From the NCBI RefSeq assembly GCF_949987535.1, contig NC_080067.1, forward strand, positions 5,828,001 through 5,892,000: a stretch of 64,000 nt of DNA. Reading direction: 5' to 3'. Origin of the DNA: Balaenoptera acutorostrata. Lineage: Eukaryota; Chordata; Mammalia; Artiodactyla; Balaenopteridae. Position 1 is the first letter of the stretch. Each line of letters begins with the position of its first letter. A model generated the notes under the pieces. That model made no database searches and had not been told where the DNA came from. It was given only the letters and a program-made list of their open reading frames with translations. Positions 35,850-47,801 of this stretch are shown one piece after another. Position numbers and translations under genes: made by a program.

Positions 35850-38277
35850 AAAAATGAATTAACACTAAAACTCTTCAGGAAATCGAGGAGGGGAAACACT
35901 TCCTAACTCACTCTAGGAGGCCAGTATTACCCTGATACCAAAACCAGATAAAGACATCAGAAGAAATCTATAGACCAATAACCATTTTTAATATTGATTC
36001 AAAAATCATCAAGAAAATGCTAGCAAGCTGAATCCAAGAGTACTACACATCAGGATCACATGGGATTTATTCCAACAATGCAAGGGTAATTCAACATATG
36101 AAATCAGTCAATGGAATACAGCACATTAATCAAATGAGAGGGAAAAAACACAAGATCATCTCAACTGATGCAGAAAAATCATTTGGCAAAATCCAATACC
36201 ATTTCATGATTAAAAACAAAAGCAAAACACTCAAACTAAAGACAGACTCCAACTTCCTCAATATGGTAAAGGGCATTTATGAAAAACCCACAGTTAATAC
36301 TATACTCAGTGGTGAAAGAAAAAGCTGTCCTCCTATGATCAGGTATAAGACAAGGATGCTAATATTGGAGGTTCTAGAAAGCAATTAGGCAAGAAAAAGA
36401 AATAAAAGGCATACAAATTGGAAATGCAGAAGTAAAACTATCTTTATTTGTAGGTGACATGATCTTATTTATAGAAAATCCTAAAGAATCCAAAAGAATC
36501 TACAAAACAGAGTTAATAAATGAATTACACAAATTTGTAGTATACAGGATCAATGTGCAAAAATCAGTTGTATTCTATAGACTAGTAATGAATGAATAAT
36601 CTGAAAAAGGAAATTAAGAAAAACAGTTCCATTTATGATAGCATTAAAAAATACTTAGGAGTAAATTTAACCAAAGAGGTACCTAACTTGTATAGTGAAA
36701 ACTACGAAACATTGCTGATAAAAGCTAAATAAGACCTAAACAAATGGAAGACAGCCCATGTTCATGGATTGAAAGACTTTATTGTTAAGATGGCAAAACT
36801 TACCCAAAGCAATCTACAGATTCGGTACAATCCCTATCAAAATCTCAATGGATATTTTTGCATAAGTGGACAAGCTGATCCTAAAATTCATACGTAATTG
36901 CAGGACAACTCGAATAACCAAAAGAATCTTGAAAAAGTAAAACAAAATTGGACTATTCACATTTCACAATTTAAGAATTTATGACAAAGCTACAATAACC
37001 AAAACAGTATGACACAGATAAGAGGATAGACATATAGATAAGTGGATTAGAATTGAGAATCTAGACATAAACTCATAACTTTTTGATCAACTGATTTTCA
37101 ACAAAAGTACTGTGCCATTCTATTGGAAAAGAATAATCTCTTCAACAAATATTTCTGGGACAAATGGGTATGGAACATGTAAAAAAACTGAATTGGACAC
37201 CTATCTCACATCATACATAAAAACTAACTTAAAATGGATCAGAGGCCTAAGTGAAAATATTAAACTTTTAGTAGAAAACTTAGGGGTAAATCTTCATGGA
37301 ATTTGGCAATGAATTCTTAGATAAGACTCCAAAAGAACAAGGAACAAAAGAAAAATAAATAGATACATTTTATAAAATTAACTTTATAAAAATTAAACAT
37401 TTTATGCATCAAAGGGCACTATCAAGATAGTGGAAAGACAACCTACAGAATGGGAGAAAATGTCTGCAAATCATATATCTGATAAGGATCTAGTATCAAG
37501 AATATATAAATAACTCTTACAACTCAAAAAGACAAACAACTCAAATGAAAAATGGCCAATGGACTTATTTTTTAGACATTTCCCTAAAGAAGATACAAAA
37601 ATGGCTAAAAAGTACATGAAAAGACATCAGTATCACTAATATTAGGTAAATGCAAATCAAAACCACAGTGAAATGCCATTTTACACCCCCTGGAATAGTA
37701 TACTATTACTACTAATTTTTTAAGAATCTGAAATAACAAGTGTTGGTTAGGTTATTGTGAAATTGGAACACTCATATATTGCTGGTAGGGATGTAAAATG
37801 GTATAGCCACTGTGGAAAATAATTTAACAGTTACTGTATGATCCAGAAATTCCACTCCTAGGTAAGACTCAAAAGAGTTATTAAGATGTGCAAACAACTT
37901 GTACAAGAATATTCATAGCAATTTGTGTTTTTAGTGGAAACAATACAAATAGCCGTCAACTGTTAGAAGCCAGACACAAAAGATCACATATCATATGATT
38001 CCATTTATACAAAATATCCAGAAGAAGTAAATCCTTGGAGACAGAAAGCAGATGAGTGGCTGCCAGGGACCAAGGGGAGTGGGTAATGGGGAGTGACTGC
38101 TTAAGGGGTGTGGGGTTTCCCTTTGGGGTGATGAAAATACTTCGGAACTGGATAGAGGTGATTGTTGCACAACATTGTGAATGTGCTAAATTCCACTGAA
38201 TTGTATACTTTAAAATGGTTAATTTTGTGTTATGAAAATTTTACTAAATAAACAAAAAAATAGTGTGTCACACAGAA

Positions 38278-39440
38278 TTCAAAGAGAGCCCCCAAGTTCC
38301 CCAACCTCTGGTGTGCATGCCTTGTAAGATCCCCTCCTCTTGAATGGTAATGTTTTCAGTGAGCGAAAGGACCTTGGTCCTTGTCTTCTTTGAAGAAAGA
38401 ATTTGAGAAAGAGACCAAGATTGCAAAGCAGGCACAGCATTTATTAGAAGCACAGTACATGCGGGAGAGCACATGGGTGAACTCGTAGAGTGAGTTGCAC
38501 CTGATAGGGGTAGCTTAGGTTGTTAATATGGGGTTAATCTTCTGGGGTTTAGATAAGGGTGACTCCCTTTTTCCCTTCCCTGTGATCATGTCATCTGCAA
38601 TTCCTTATTTCCCAGGCTCTGTTTTGAATCTTTCCTGTGAGCACCTAAGTGAAACCCACAACAGGGGGAGGGGGTCAAAACCACAATGCCAATGGTATTA
38701 CAATGATATTACAATGTGGCCGAGGTTACTAGAGGACGAACTGAGACCCCTTCTGTGCAAGTGTCGGACTGGGAAATCCTCTCGACCACGAAAATGAGGA
38801 GACTGCAGTGGGTTGCCTTGTGTTTCCTCCAGTCAGGGTGCATCATGTCCATTGGTAGTTTATTTCAAAGGGTCAGCACGAAACCGGCTGCAGCAGCTTA
38901 ACCCAAGGCCTGTCTATCTCCTATATCAGTAACAGAACCTGTGAATATGGTGAGGTAACACCCATGATTAGGTTACATTATGTGGCAAAGGTGAAGAATT
39001 TTACAGTCATAATTAAAGTCCCTAATTACTTAATTTTGAGTTCACCAAAGGGAGATTATCCTGGGTGGGCCAGACCTAATCAGGTGAGCCATTCTAAAAT
39101 TCAAACTGCTGTAGCAGATGCTCTCCTGCTGGCCGTGTAGTGAGGGGAGGAGGCCAGGTGGCAGGGACATGAGGATGGCCCGGAGGAGCTGAGAGTGGTC
39201 CCTGATCTAGACCTAGCAACAAAACGGGGACCTCATTGTACAGACTGAGAAGTGAATTCTGCCCACGAGGATCCTGAGCCTGGGGAAATGTGTTGATTTC
39301 AGCCTAGGGAGGCCTTGAGCTGAGGAACCAGCTAACCTGTTCCTGGGGTCCTGCCCATGTAACTCTGAGATAATGACTTTGTGTTGTTTTTAAGCTGCTT
39401 AGCTTGTGGTCCTTCGTCAGCAGCAATAGAAAAGTAAGAC
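38278..39440 (+). repeat. Ancient interspersed repeat, interrupted by an LTR (family unassigned)
   Basis: The left part (38278-38344, 'gcccccaagttccccaacctctggtgtgcatgcc...cccctcctcttgaa') and right part (38935-39440, '...gtgaatatggtgaggtaacacccatgattaggttacatt...ccaaagggagattatcctgggtgggcc...aagctgcttagcttgtggtccttcgtcagcagcaatagaaaa') belong to one mammal-wide repeat that I recognise as text but cannot name. They are separated by about 590 bp of different origin. Confidence 0.6.
38345..38934 (-). mobile_element. Solo-LTR-like element of an endogenous retrovirus
   Basis: About 590 bp that, on the minus strand, begin TGTTACTG and end CATTACCA, with the TG...CA ends and short inverted termini typical of retroviral LTRs. 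Two AATAAA signals are seen on the minus strand (plus TTTATT 38440-38445 and 38859-38864). The first lies about 95 bp from the 3' edge, where an R/U5 border is expected. No internal retroviral sequence is adjacent, so this is a solo LTR left after recombination. It has no coding capacity. The flanking duplication is not clear, so class I against class III is undecided. Confidence 0.6.
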
Positions 39441-40097
39441 AGGTAGGAGGGAAGTTCTCCAGGACACTCTGACTCTGTGAAAGCTCAGGAGGACTAGGGA
39501 AATCTACCATGACTTGATTTAAAAACAACAACTACACTGCTGGTCTCAGTCTTTGCATCCAGATGCTGAGAGAAGAAAGAAAGTGCTGTCTGGGCTTTGC
39601 TACAATACTATTGCTCTACATCAACTTCTATTTGAGCAGATGACCATAGACTCCTAGATCTTTCAAATATGTGTCTTAAATTCTTCTACTGGTCTCTGTA
39701 GCTAACTACCAGCTTTTGCATTCCAGTTCTTAAATATTAATAGTCATAGTCTTTAATTTTTGTTAAAAAGCTATTTTCTCTTTGCCACTGAGCATGGCTT
39801 TCCTTTGGCATGCTGTCTGATGGTTGTCCCTTCAACAGATCTGAGAGCCTCTAATTTAAATAAGTGAAAGATGGGGAAACGTTTTTTGTGTTGTGGTTGT
39901 TTTAAATATGTTTGCCCAGTAGCCATAGTCAAAAAATTTCACCCCAATTCACTGATTGTTAGCACCTGTGGATATCCTGTTCTCTGCTTTATTTTTCCCT
40001 TACTGGGAGACATCGTGACTTCTCTCTTTCACAGAAATAATGAAATTATTTGGGCTTATCTTTCCTGTTTCAGGAGAACTAAGGGAAAGAATTTTTT
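39441..40097. other. Unique intergenic DNA
   Basis: A plus-strand open frame begins at 39871 and runs through this DNA into the next SINE. It has no recognisable domain and is judged spurious. Confidence 0.45.
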
Positions 40098-40109
40098 AAA
40101 AAATTTCTT

Positions 40110-40429
40110 GGGCTTCCCTGGTGGCGCAGTGGTTGAGAATCCGCCTGCCAATGCAGGGGACACGGGTTCGAGCCCTGGTCTGGGAAGATCCCACATTCCG
40201 CGGAGCAGCTGGGCCTGTGAGCCACAACTACTGAGCCTGCACGTCTGGAGCCTGTGCTCCGCAACAAGAGAGGCCACGATAGTGAGAGGCCCACGCACCG
40301 CGATGAAGAGTGGCCCCCGCTTGCCACAACTAGAGAAAGCCCTCGCACAGAAACGAAGACCCAACACAGCCATAAATAAATAAATAAATAAATAAATAAA
40401 AATTTAAAAAAAGAGTAATCTTTCAAAAA
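40110..40429 (+). mobile_element. CHR SINE with 3' extension
   Basis: Complete CHR SINE with A/B boxes and a (TAAA)n tail (about 40372-40401). After the tail come AATTTAAAAAAA, then GAGTAATCTTTC (40413-40424), then a pure A run. Framed by a 12-bp target-site duplication AAAAAATTTCTT (40098-40109 and 40430-40441), so the extra bases belong to the inserted unit. Confidence 0.93.
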
Positions 40430-40488
40430 AAAAAATTTCTTTCAGCTTGTTTTTTGTTTTTTCCTGGGTGACATCAAGAGGGCATTGT

Positions 40489-40817
40489 GGGGCTTCCCTT
40501 GTGGCGCAGTGATTGAGAATCCGCCTGCCAATGCAGGGGACACGGGTTTGAGCCCTGGTCCAGGAAGATCCCACATGCCGTGGAGCAACTAAGCCCGTAA
40601 GCCACAACTACTGAGCCCACATGCCACAGCTACTGGAGCCCACGAGCCTAGAGCCTGTGATCCACAACAAGAGAAGCCACCGCAATGAGAAGCCCACGCA
40701 CCGCAACAAAGAGTAGTCCCCGCTCGCAGCAACTAGAGAAAGCCCACACGCAGCAACAAAGACCCAACGCAGCCAAAAAATAAAAAAATAAAAAAAATAA
40801 CTAAAATTAAAAAAAAA
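40489..40817 (+). mobile_element. CHR SINE, second of a tandem pair
   Basis: Complete CHR SINE in the same orientation, starting about 50 bp after the previous insertion. Target-site duplication AAGAGGGCA(T/C)TGT (40476-40488 and 40818-40830) with one mismatch. The body is an older variant ('gtaagccacaactactgagcccacatgccacagctactggagcccac') and differs from its neighbour, so the pair arose by two insertions, not by duplication. Confidence 0.93.
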
Positions 40818-40830
40818 AAGAGGGCACTGT

Positions 40831-41384
40831 CTCCCTCACTGTCAATTATCTTCAGACCCAGCTTTCCTTGTGACACAGCTACTTCTCCACCAGAGTAGAA
40901 CAGACGCTAGTGACCACATGCTCCGCTCTCAGCCAAGTGTCTGGCAGAGCCCACCCATAAAACCATCTGTCACCAGGGTGAGGCCACAGCGTGCCACTGC
41001 TGTAATTTAGGGAGGCACAGATTTTCCAGGCTCCTCTTTTATAAGAGGGCCAATGAGGCCCCTGAGGCCTACAGCAACTGTGGACATAATTACGTGAAAG
41101 ACTTTGATGGCTTTTCCATTCACACTGGGTGATCTTAGAGCAGGCTAATACGGTGGTTAAAAAACCAAACCTGGAGGGTGAGCTGAGGACAAACAGGGCT
41201 GGGACACTCCAACTTAAGCGTTCGATTCTTGATGTATTTTACACGTTTTCATTTTGTTTTCATGAAGGGTCCTAAAGGAATCGTTGGATACACTACTCAA
41301 CACACACTGGATACTGGCCCAACAAACTGAGCCTTAGTGAAAAAGGAAGAGGAGGGAATGGATATATGATGGGCACTCATAGTT
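40831..41384. other. Unique intergenic DNA
   Basis: No repeat or gene signal recognised. Confidence 0.45.
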
Positions 41385-41582
41385 TACCAACACTATATAA
41401 CCATCATTTCATGTAGTTGTCATAATAACATTATGTGATATGTGACATTAATTCGCGGTCTTCGGAAAAGTTCAGAGAGGTTGCCGGTGCTACATGAGAT
41501 CACACAGTAGTGGTAAGGGGCAGACCTGGGACTCAAGTCCAGGCTTCTTTTATTCCAGACCTTTTGCCTTTTCTATTACACG
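41385..41582 (-). repeat. MIR SINE, antisense
   Basis: Plus text 'catcatttcatgtagttgtcataataac', 'gttcagagaggttgccggtgctacatgagatcacacagtagtgg' and 'gacctgggactcaagtccagg' is antisense MIR. Confidence 0.75.
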
Positions 41583-42290
41583 CCCAAAGTGAGCTGCAGC
41601 TGCAGCTTCAAAGATTATTTTTCTTTAAATGTTATCATTCAACTTGGGTCATTCTCCCCTCCATTCCCATCTACCACTCTCAGGGTTCTGAGAGATAAAA
41701 GATAAGGAAAATGCTTTCACCCGATGTGTAAGGCTTCTGCTCTGAATCCTGGTTGCTCCCTCCACTTGGTGGTCTGAGCTGGACAGCTGGACAGCCTAGA
41801 AGTCGTCTTGCCTTTACACTTGAGCTGAAACCTCTCAATCTGCTCTCTGTTTTCGGTCCTCTGAGTGGTAGCCTGGCACCCCTAGCTCTCAAGAGGATAG
41901 ATGGCTCAGAACCCAGAAACCAGAAACCCTCAGGAATGTCCAAAAGTTCCCAGTGGTCTAACCCCCACCCATTACTTCCTCTCTTCACATCTTCTTCCAT
42001 GCGGTGGAGGAGTAGACTGTAAAGCCTACATGATTTTCCTCCTGCTTTTACTCCATCTCCATGAGGGATTACAGAGAAATAGATATGCCACTTCCCATAG
42101 GACAATTTTGCAGATAAAAAGAAGATCTAGAAATCTACAGCTTGCCCTGACAATGGTTCCATGACCTCATAATAATAGATGGCAACTCTTTGTGGATTTC
42201 AGCATCTTCAAGCTGTTTCTAAGCTTCCCACAGGATGTTGTGTTTGTTTTATGATATGTCTCTTTCGCTAGGCAGTGAGCTCCATGAGCA
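41583..42290. other. Unique intergenic DNA
   Basis: A minus-strand open frame (42105-41680, 141 codons) and overlapping plus frames exist in this GC-richer stretch. None shows a recognisable domain. Confidence 0.4.
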
Positions 42291-42300
42291 CAGAATTATT

Positions 42301-42380
42301 ATTTGTTTAATTTTTATATTATTTTGAAGTATAGCTGATTAATAATGTCGTGCTAGTTTCAGGTGTACAGCAAAGTGATT
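42301..42380 (-). mobile_element. Very short L1 3'-end fragment
   Basis: About 80 bp of the type-A L1 3' terminus ('ttttgaagtatagctgattaataatgtcgtgctagtttcaggtgtacagcaaagtgatt'). Possible duplication CAGAAT(T/C)ATT (42291-42300 and 42381-42390), which would make this an extremely 5'-truncated insertion. Confidence 0.75.
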
Positions 42381-42554
42381 CAGAATCATTTTGAAAACAT
42401 TTCTAAAAGCTAACATCTCCTGTCTCTTTTGCAATTTGATTGGTGCAAAATCTTAGCATGTCCTGTAAAATCTGTGAACCTGTTTCCTTACCTGAAGGAG
42501 ATCAGCCTTATGAAGTGCTTTGTACTTTGCAGAGAGAGCTCTCTCTGGCAACAT

Positions 42555-42710
42555 TCCCCAAGTCTGAACGTGTGCGCAAATCACCTGGCCCTCCTGTCAA
42601 CATGCAGAATCTGACTCACTCTGTCTAAAGAGGGCCTGAGAATCTGCATTTCTCGCCAGCTTTCAGGTGACGCCGATGCTGCTTTTCCGAAGATCACGCT
42701 GTGAATACAG
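42555..42710 (+). repeat. MER5A (hAT DNA transposon remnant)
   Basis: Contains 'gcaaatcacctgg', 'agaatctgactcactctgt', 'ggcctgagaatctgcatttct' and 'caggtgacgccgatgctgct', matching the MER5A consensus in sense orientation. Non-coding. Confidence 0.8.
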
Positions 42711-43553
42711 AGTGTCTGTGACTCTTTGTCCCCTCCTGTGAAATGGGTTGTCAACAGCCCTCACCACTCAAATAGGAAGAGCTGCGTGGTTTATAAAATG
42801 TTCTTACAATGACTTCACTGGATTCTTATCACAGACTGTGGAGTAGACAGGGCCGCTATTGTTTTCACTGTTTACTAAACGAGGACCCCAGAGCAAAGAG
42901 CATCTCAGTGGCCTGTCCTGTCTCCTTAGTAGCAGAGACAATGCATAAACGTGTTTTGGGGGGCTCCTCGTCTGATATTCTTTCTGCGATATCACATCAG
43001 CCTTCAATCCTATATAGTAATATTGACCTTTAGAATATTATACAAATGATCACATTTAGAAGCTGTTGTGGCCATGTGTTCTGAAGTCTTAGACTAATGT
43101 GAACCATTCCCCTCCCAGAAAATTGGGTGTAAAATGTTGTGTGAATTACCCAAGCCCATTTTCCTGGGGAAGATCCACAGCTTTAATCGGATCCTCTAGG
43201 ACGTCAGTGACCAACCAAACAGTTTGAGTGCTGGTCAGAGACTAGTTAAAATGTACAAAGGAAGGAGAATTTAGAGCATTTTTTTTTTTTAACAAAGAAA
43301 ACAACCATTTGGCATCAAATAGCTATGTTTCTCATGAAAGCTTGTCTTTTAATCTGAAGAATCTGGATATTGGGTTTTGCTCCGTTTGGGGATTTGGGGC
43401 TCTACCAGTGAAAAGAGAGCAGGATGAGAAGTGCCCAAGAGGGACGTGGGCCTTTGGCTACGTGTGTACATTTCCCGCACCTGGGTACCTACCTAGGTCC
43501 CCACCACTCCCAGGGGCCAAGAAGGTCCTTAGCAGTTCAGAGATCTTCTAGAC
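42711..43553. other. Unique intergenic DNA
   Basis: Nothing recognisable apart from a T-run at 43280-43290. Confidence 0.45.
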
Positions 43554-43750
43554 CAGGGGTTGGCTGACTCTTTCTGGAAAAGGCTAGCTAGTGAATATTT
43601 TAGGCTTTGCATGCCAGGTGGTGTTGGTGCAAATTCTCAACGATGCCAGTGTAGCCTGAAGGCAGCCATAGACTATAAGCCAACCAAAGGGCTCTGTGTT
43701 CAGATAACTGGCTGGATTTGGCCAGAGGGTTGAAATATGCCAACTCCTTC
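43554..43750 (+). repeat. hAT-Charlie-type non-autonomous DNA transposon
   Basis: Begins 'caggggttggctgactctttctggaaaaggctagctagtgaatattttaggctttgc', contains 'aaggcagccatagactataag' and 'ggatttggccag', and ends with the inverse of the start ('gccaactcctt'). This is a mammal-wide Charlie-related MITE; exact name not assigned. Confidence 0.75.
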
Positions 43751-43870
43751 CCCCTTTACAAAGGTTTGTGAAGACAAATATTTACTTAACTAGAGGCAGA
43801 GTTGTTGTGGTAACTTTATAAACCCCTATGCTCTTCTTTTAATAGAGGGTGCAAAATGCTCTACAGAGCA

Positions 43871-43892
43871 AAAAAAAAAAAAAAAAAAAAAA
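43871..43892 (+). repeat. Poly(A) run
   Basis: A22 without a recognisable SINE or L1 body just upstream. It could be the tail of an unrecognised retrocopy or simple slippage. Confidence 0.9.
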
Positions 43893-46800
43893 GCCTTTGC
43901 AATTGAATACTAAGGTCAGGTTGGACATCAAAATTTATCTGACCCATCACTTATTTTGCAGGTACGGAAAGTTAAGGCCCAGAGTAGCAGATTGTTCAAA
44001 ACAATATACCTCATGAGGGAAGCTTAAATTTTTGAGTCCCTGTCTTTTAATTATCAAATGTCTTTCGCAGAAAAGGCCAAAGGGAATATGCAAATGATTG
44101 AGGTCAGGCCCATTATATAGAGTGTGAGTTGTTAATACTTACAACTTTGTAAACTTTGCTCTAGTTTTCATTCAGATGCAGGCTGTTAGAAATCATTAAA
44201 TAATGAAAACCGTTAGTGTCGCTAATGTTTTGTAAAATATCCCCTGGAGACACCATAAGCCTTAGCAGAGTTCCAGATTTTTGTCCCCAGAGCAGGATGG
44301 GAAATTGAAGGAGGCTGATTTCTTCCTTGGGAAAGGTAGTGTCTCAAAACTTTCAGCCAAAACCCCTAAATTTCAGAGGCCGGTCATCTGTCGTGCAGAC
44401 ATTTCTGCAACACGTCCCACATCTGCCACTATTTCTCTTGGGTAAATGTTTGTCATTCTCTCCTGTCTATCTCACGGCCGCTGCACACCTATGCCGTTAT
44501 AAATTTGAGCCACTGAAGGAATGTTTGTTGTTAAAAATGGACCTAAATGCGATTAAAATAATGTACTGAGTCGGAAGCAAAGTAATTGTCCTACCTCGTC
44601 ATATTATAGAAAAGATATTAAAAATGAAAACACAAAAAACCTTCTATTCTGCTCCTTTTACATACCTAAGAAAAGGACAGGAAACATGCAATAAAGCTGA
44701 TAAATTCTGTGTTGACCTTTATAAAGGCATTGACTTTCCAGGAAAAGTACTTGTGATTTTTAGAGCTCTCACCTCTGGTAAATGGAGAATGAAGTTGCTT
44801 GCCGTTCTGAAATGGAACTATGCTTGCTTGGCTCGAGTGCCGCTGGTTCTGTGAATATCTTCATAGTGGCTTATAATGTTCTGTTCTGTTCCATTCTGTA
44901 CTGTTCTGTTTCCTTAGCCCTTGTTTTAAGATGTCGCAACTTAGGGAACAGAAAGAAAAAAATAAATAGGCCTAAAGGACAAGTGAAAACGTTATCCCTC
45001 TCACCCCCACCCATCCAAGCTATCACAATTTCCCATTCTACAATTTACAATCCTTTGAAAGAAAAAAATAATAATTTCAATAGTGGGGGGAACTCCTTAA
45101 GAAATAGCTAAGCAGATGTCGAAATCACATATTGGAGAGAGAAAAGTCAAGCATAAGAAGGAAGTAGTCTGCCAAGGTTTAAATAGCAACTGGTGCTTCT
45201 GCAGCAGCAATTTTCTTTGAGAAAATCTACCATATGCTTTGTACGAAGTCCATCTGCAAATGTAATGCCCAGATGCTTACAATCCTGTTCCAGAAAAGCT
45301 ACACTCTGGCTGAATGTCTTCTGTGCCCTAGAGAATTGGTAAAGGAATGCCATTTTCTCCTCTTTCTTCTTTTTTCTCTTTTGGTGATATTTTTTCATTT
45401 TAAAAGTAATAGAAAGATAACTGTAGAAAAATTGTAAACTTCAAAAAAAACTGTAAAGACACAGCAATCACTCCAAATCTCACTCCCAATCTTATAACCA
45501 ACAGATAACTCTGTGTTAGTTTTACATAAATATGATCATAATTCCTTTTCCCCTTTGTATAACTTGATAGATCATTCCGTTCTTCTTCAAAGCCATCTAT
45601 TTTAATGGTGGCATGATATGGATTGGCATTTTATTTATCTTTATGAAAATAAAGTATATATGCATAAGGTTAAAAAAATCAGAGTATTAAAGAGTTTTGA
45701 ATAAAAGTACGAATTTTCCTCCTAAGATTTCTTCCTGATAGGCCAACACTGTTAGCATATAATAAGAATTGTTTTCCCAAAATTAGTCTGTGTGTCCACA
45801 AGCATAAATATGTGTGTGTGTAAAAAGGGAATCACCGAATACATGCCGTTCTCTACATCTTGATCCTTTTTACTTAATATTTACTGGAGATCTTTTCGTA
45901 TACATCTGTCTCAGCCTAGTAACAGCTTCAAAATGTTTCATTTTAAGGTCTGACTATACCTTCAATTTCCCTTTGAAGAGCTTTGAGTCCCTTGAACCCA
46001 TCCTCTTGCTGTATTCTGACAACACTGACAAATTAAAAGAAGCCAAGAAGTCATATACATGAAGGTCATAGAATATTCATTATGTCCAAAATCTGTTACA
46101 GGAGATGTGATAAAGGTAATAAAAATGCAATAATCCTGCTAAATACGTTTAAGCCTTTTGGATCTTTGTGTAGTATTTAATTGAATTTCTCGTTTTGCAT
46201 TATTTACTTATTTTTAACATATGCAAGCAAATCCAGAATTTTCTAAAAGACAGGCAATTAAGGCTGTTTTCTGACCTTGTAAATCAGTGATCCCTACCTT
46301 TATGCTTCAGGGAGATTTCTTTGCAGTAATGCAGGTAAAAAAGCATCTATTAACTTTGGAAAAATTATTAATTTATATGTTTAACAAATGAACCTGTGCC
46401 CATCCTTTGAAAGTCTCACAGAGCTTTAATGTTTAGAGCAACCACTAGACACACATTCTGTCCCAGCTCTCCCCATTCCCAAGTTCTGCTAATCAGAACA
46501 TACCACTTTCAATTCTACGTAGTCTCTTCCGGTTTTTGTTTTGTTTTTAAACCAGTAACAGGAAGTTTGTTGATTTATAATTTTAGACTATGCGTCTTGA
46601 ATTTTTCAACTGTAGTGTCTGTGGCACTGTCCCCCCACCCTCCAATGATGATTGTATTAAGTAAGGATTTAATTAATTCAGTATTTTTTGTTTTCTTTGT
46701 TATGCCTGTGGACCTACTGTTCATGGGGAAGCCAAATAAGGGACTATAATTACTTTTTGCTTTATTGTTTAATTTCTTTTTGTTTTTCCTGGAGTTAAAC

Positions 46801-47490
46801 ATGGTTTCAATTTTTTTTCACTTGCTTCAGGCTTTAGGGATGCCATACTTTTTCCCACACCTTTCAAGAGCACGTGGCCCAGTCTGTCAGATTCTCTATC
46901 TGATCCTTCTTCTTTAATCCCTCCTTCCTGACACCCTCTGACTTCCTGCCTTAATCTAGGCCAGCAGCCCTTAAGCCTTCTGTGTGGCTGTTTTTTCACA
47001 ACATAGGTCATCACCTTGGAAATTTCCAGACTTCCAGCAGGTGTTGGATCCCTATTCCTATTTCCTGGATTCCATGCTTTCTCTAGCATGAGTATGGCCT
47101 CCTTAGAATAAAGCACCTCCTGCAGTGAACAAGAGTGGAGAAGAGGTTATTCTTTGCTGTCTTAAAAATGTTTCTATTCTATCCTTATACTATGTGATGT
47201 GTTTTTAGTGAAGATCCTGTTTCCCCCTTTTTTAAATTTAACTTGTGTCCTCTCTCTCTTGATATATGTTCTTCTATGTAGGATATATATATATGTGTGT
47301 GTGTGTGTATTTATATGTGTATATATGTATATAAAATATGTATACATATATACACACATGGGTATATATGTATATATATTTTTTATAATTTGTTATCCTT
47401 AATTTTATTTCTGGATCTCCTGTTAGGCAGATAGCAAATTATATAGATTGATTCGCTAATTTTGTTACCATTTCTCTCTTACTTTCCATC
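43893..47490. other. Mostly unique DNA; possible old L1 piece at 45440-45910
   Basis: Contains a (TTCTG)n patch at 44878-44912 and a TA/TG-rich patch at 47282-47380. Text around 45440-45600 and 45780-45910 resembles the 3' regions of very old LINEs, but I cannot confirm this. No gene signal. Confidence 0.4.
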
Positions 47491-47504
47491 TAATTGTCTT
47501 TTTT

Positions 47505-47787
47505 TTTTTTAATTTATTTATTTTTGGCCGTGTTGGGTTTTCATTTCTGTGCGCGGGCTTTCTCTAGTTGCGGCGAGCCGGGGCCACTCTTCATCGCGGT
47601 GCACAGGCCTCTCACTATCGCGGCCTCTCTTGTTGCGGAGCACAGGCTCCAGACGCGCAGGCTCAGTAGTTGTGGCTCACGGGCCTAGTTGCTCTGCGGC
47701 ATGTGGGATCTTCACAGACCATGGCTCGAACCCATGTCCCCTGCATTGGCAGGCAGATTCTCAACCACTGCGCCACCAGGGAAGCCC
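47505..47787 (-). mobile_element. CHR SINE, antisense
   Basis: Complete CHR SINE with A/B boxes on the minus strand. Target-site duplication TAATTGTCTT plus T-run (from 47491 and from 47788). The short T-rich tail (plus 47501-47524) has only a weak (TAAA) pattern. Confidence 0.93.
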
Positions 47788-47801
47788 TAATTGTCTTTTT
47801 T

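Larger units (their letters stand above)
35385..38265 (+). mobile_element. Old L1 (L1M type): partial ORF2 and 3'UTR, split by a SINE
   Basis: Plus-strand L1 beginning in the reverse-transcriptase amino region ('gaaccagatggtttcactagtgaattg') and continuing after the SINE through RT, the Cys region and a 3' untranslated region. The latter includes 'gagtggctgccagggaccaaggggag' and 'gaattgtatactttaaaatggttaattttgtgttatg'. The catalytic FADD box reads F-V-G-D at 36447-36458, so it is dead even apart from many stops. The longest open piece is 36098-36388. The 3' untranslated region type is typical of L1MB-MD-age elements; subfamily not assigned. Confidence 0.88.

Noticed and set aside
38345..38934. 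Endogenous retroviral coding genes next to the LTR
   Set aside because: Flanks are old repeat halves on both sides. No gag, pol or env-like frame is present.
39871..40383. 170-codon plus-strand open frame as a gene
   Set aside because: The second half is translated CHR SINE sequence and the first half has no recognisable domain. Similar chance frames arise in every CHR SINE here.
41680..42105. 141-codon minus-strand open frame as a gene
   Set aside because: Overlapping long frames on both strands in a stop-poor, GC-richer patch; no domain, signal peptide or splice evidence.
43871..43892. Processed pseudogene upstream of the A22 run
   Set aside because: The upstream sequence shows no recognisable mRNA, SINE or L1 and no matching flanking duplication.
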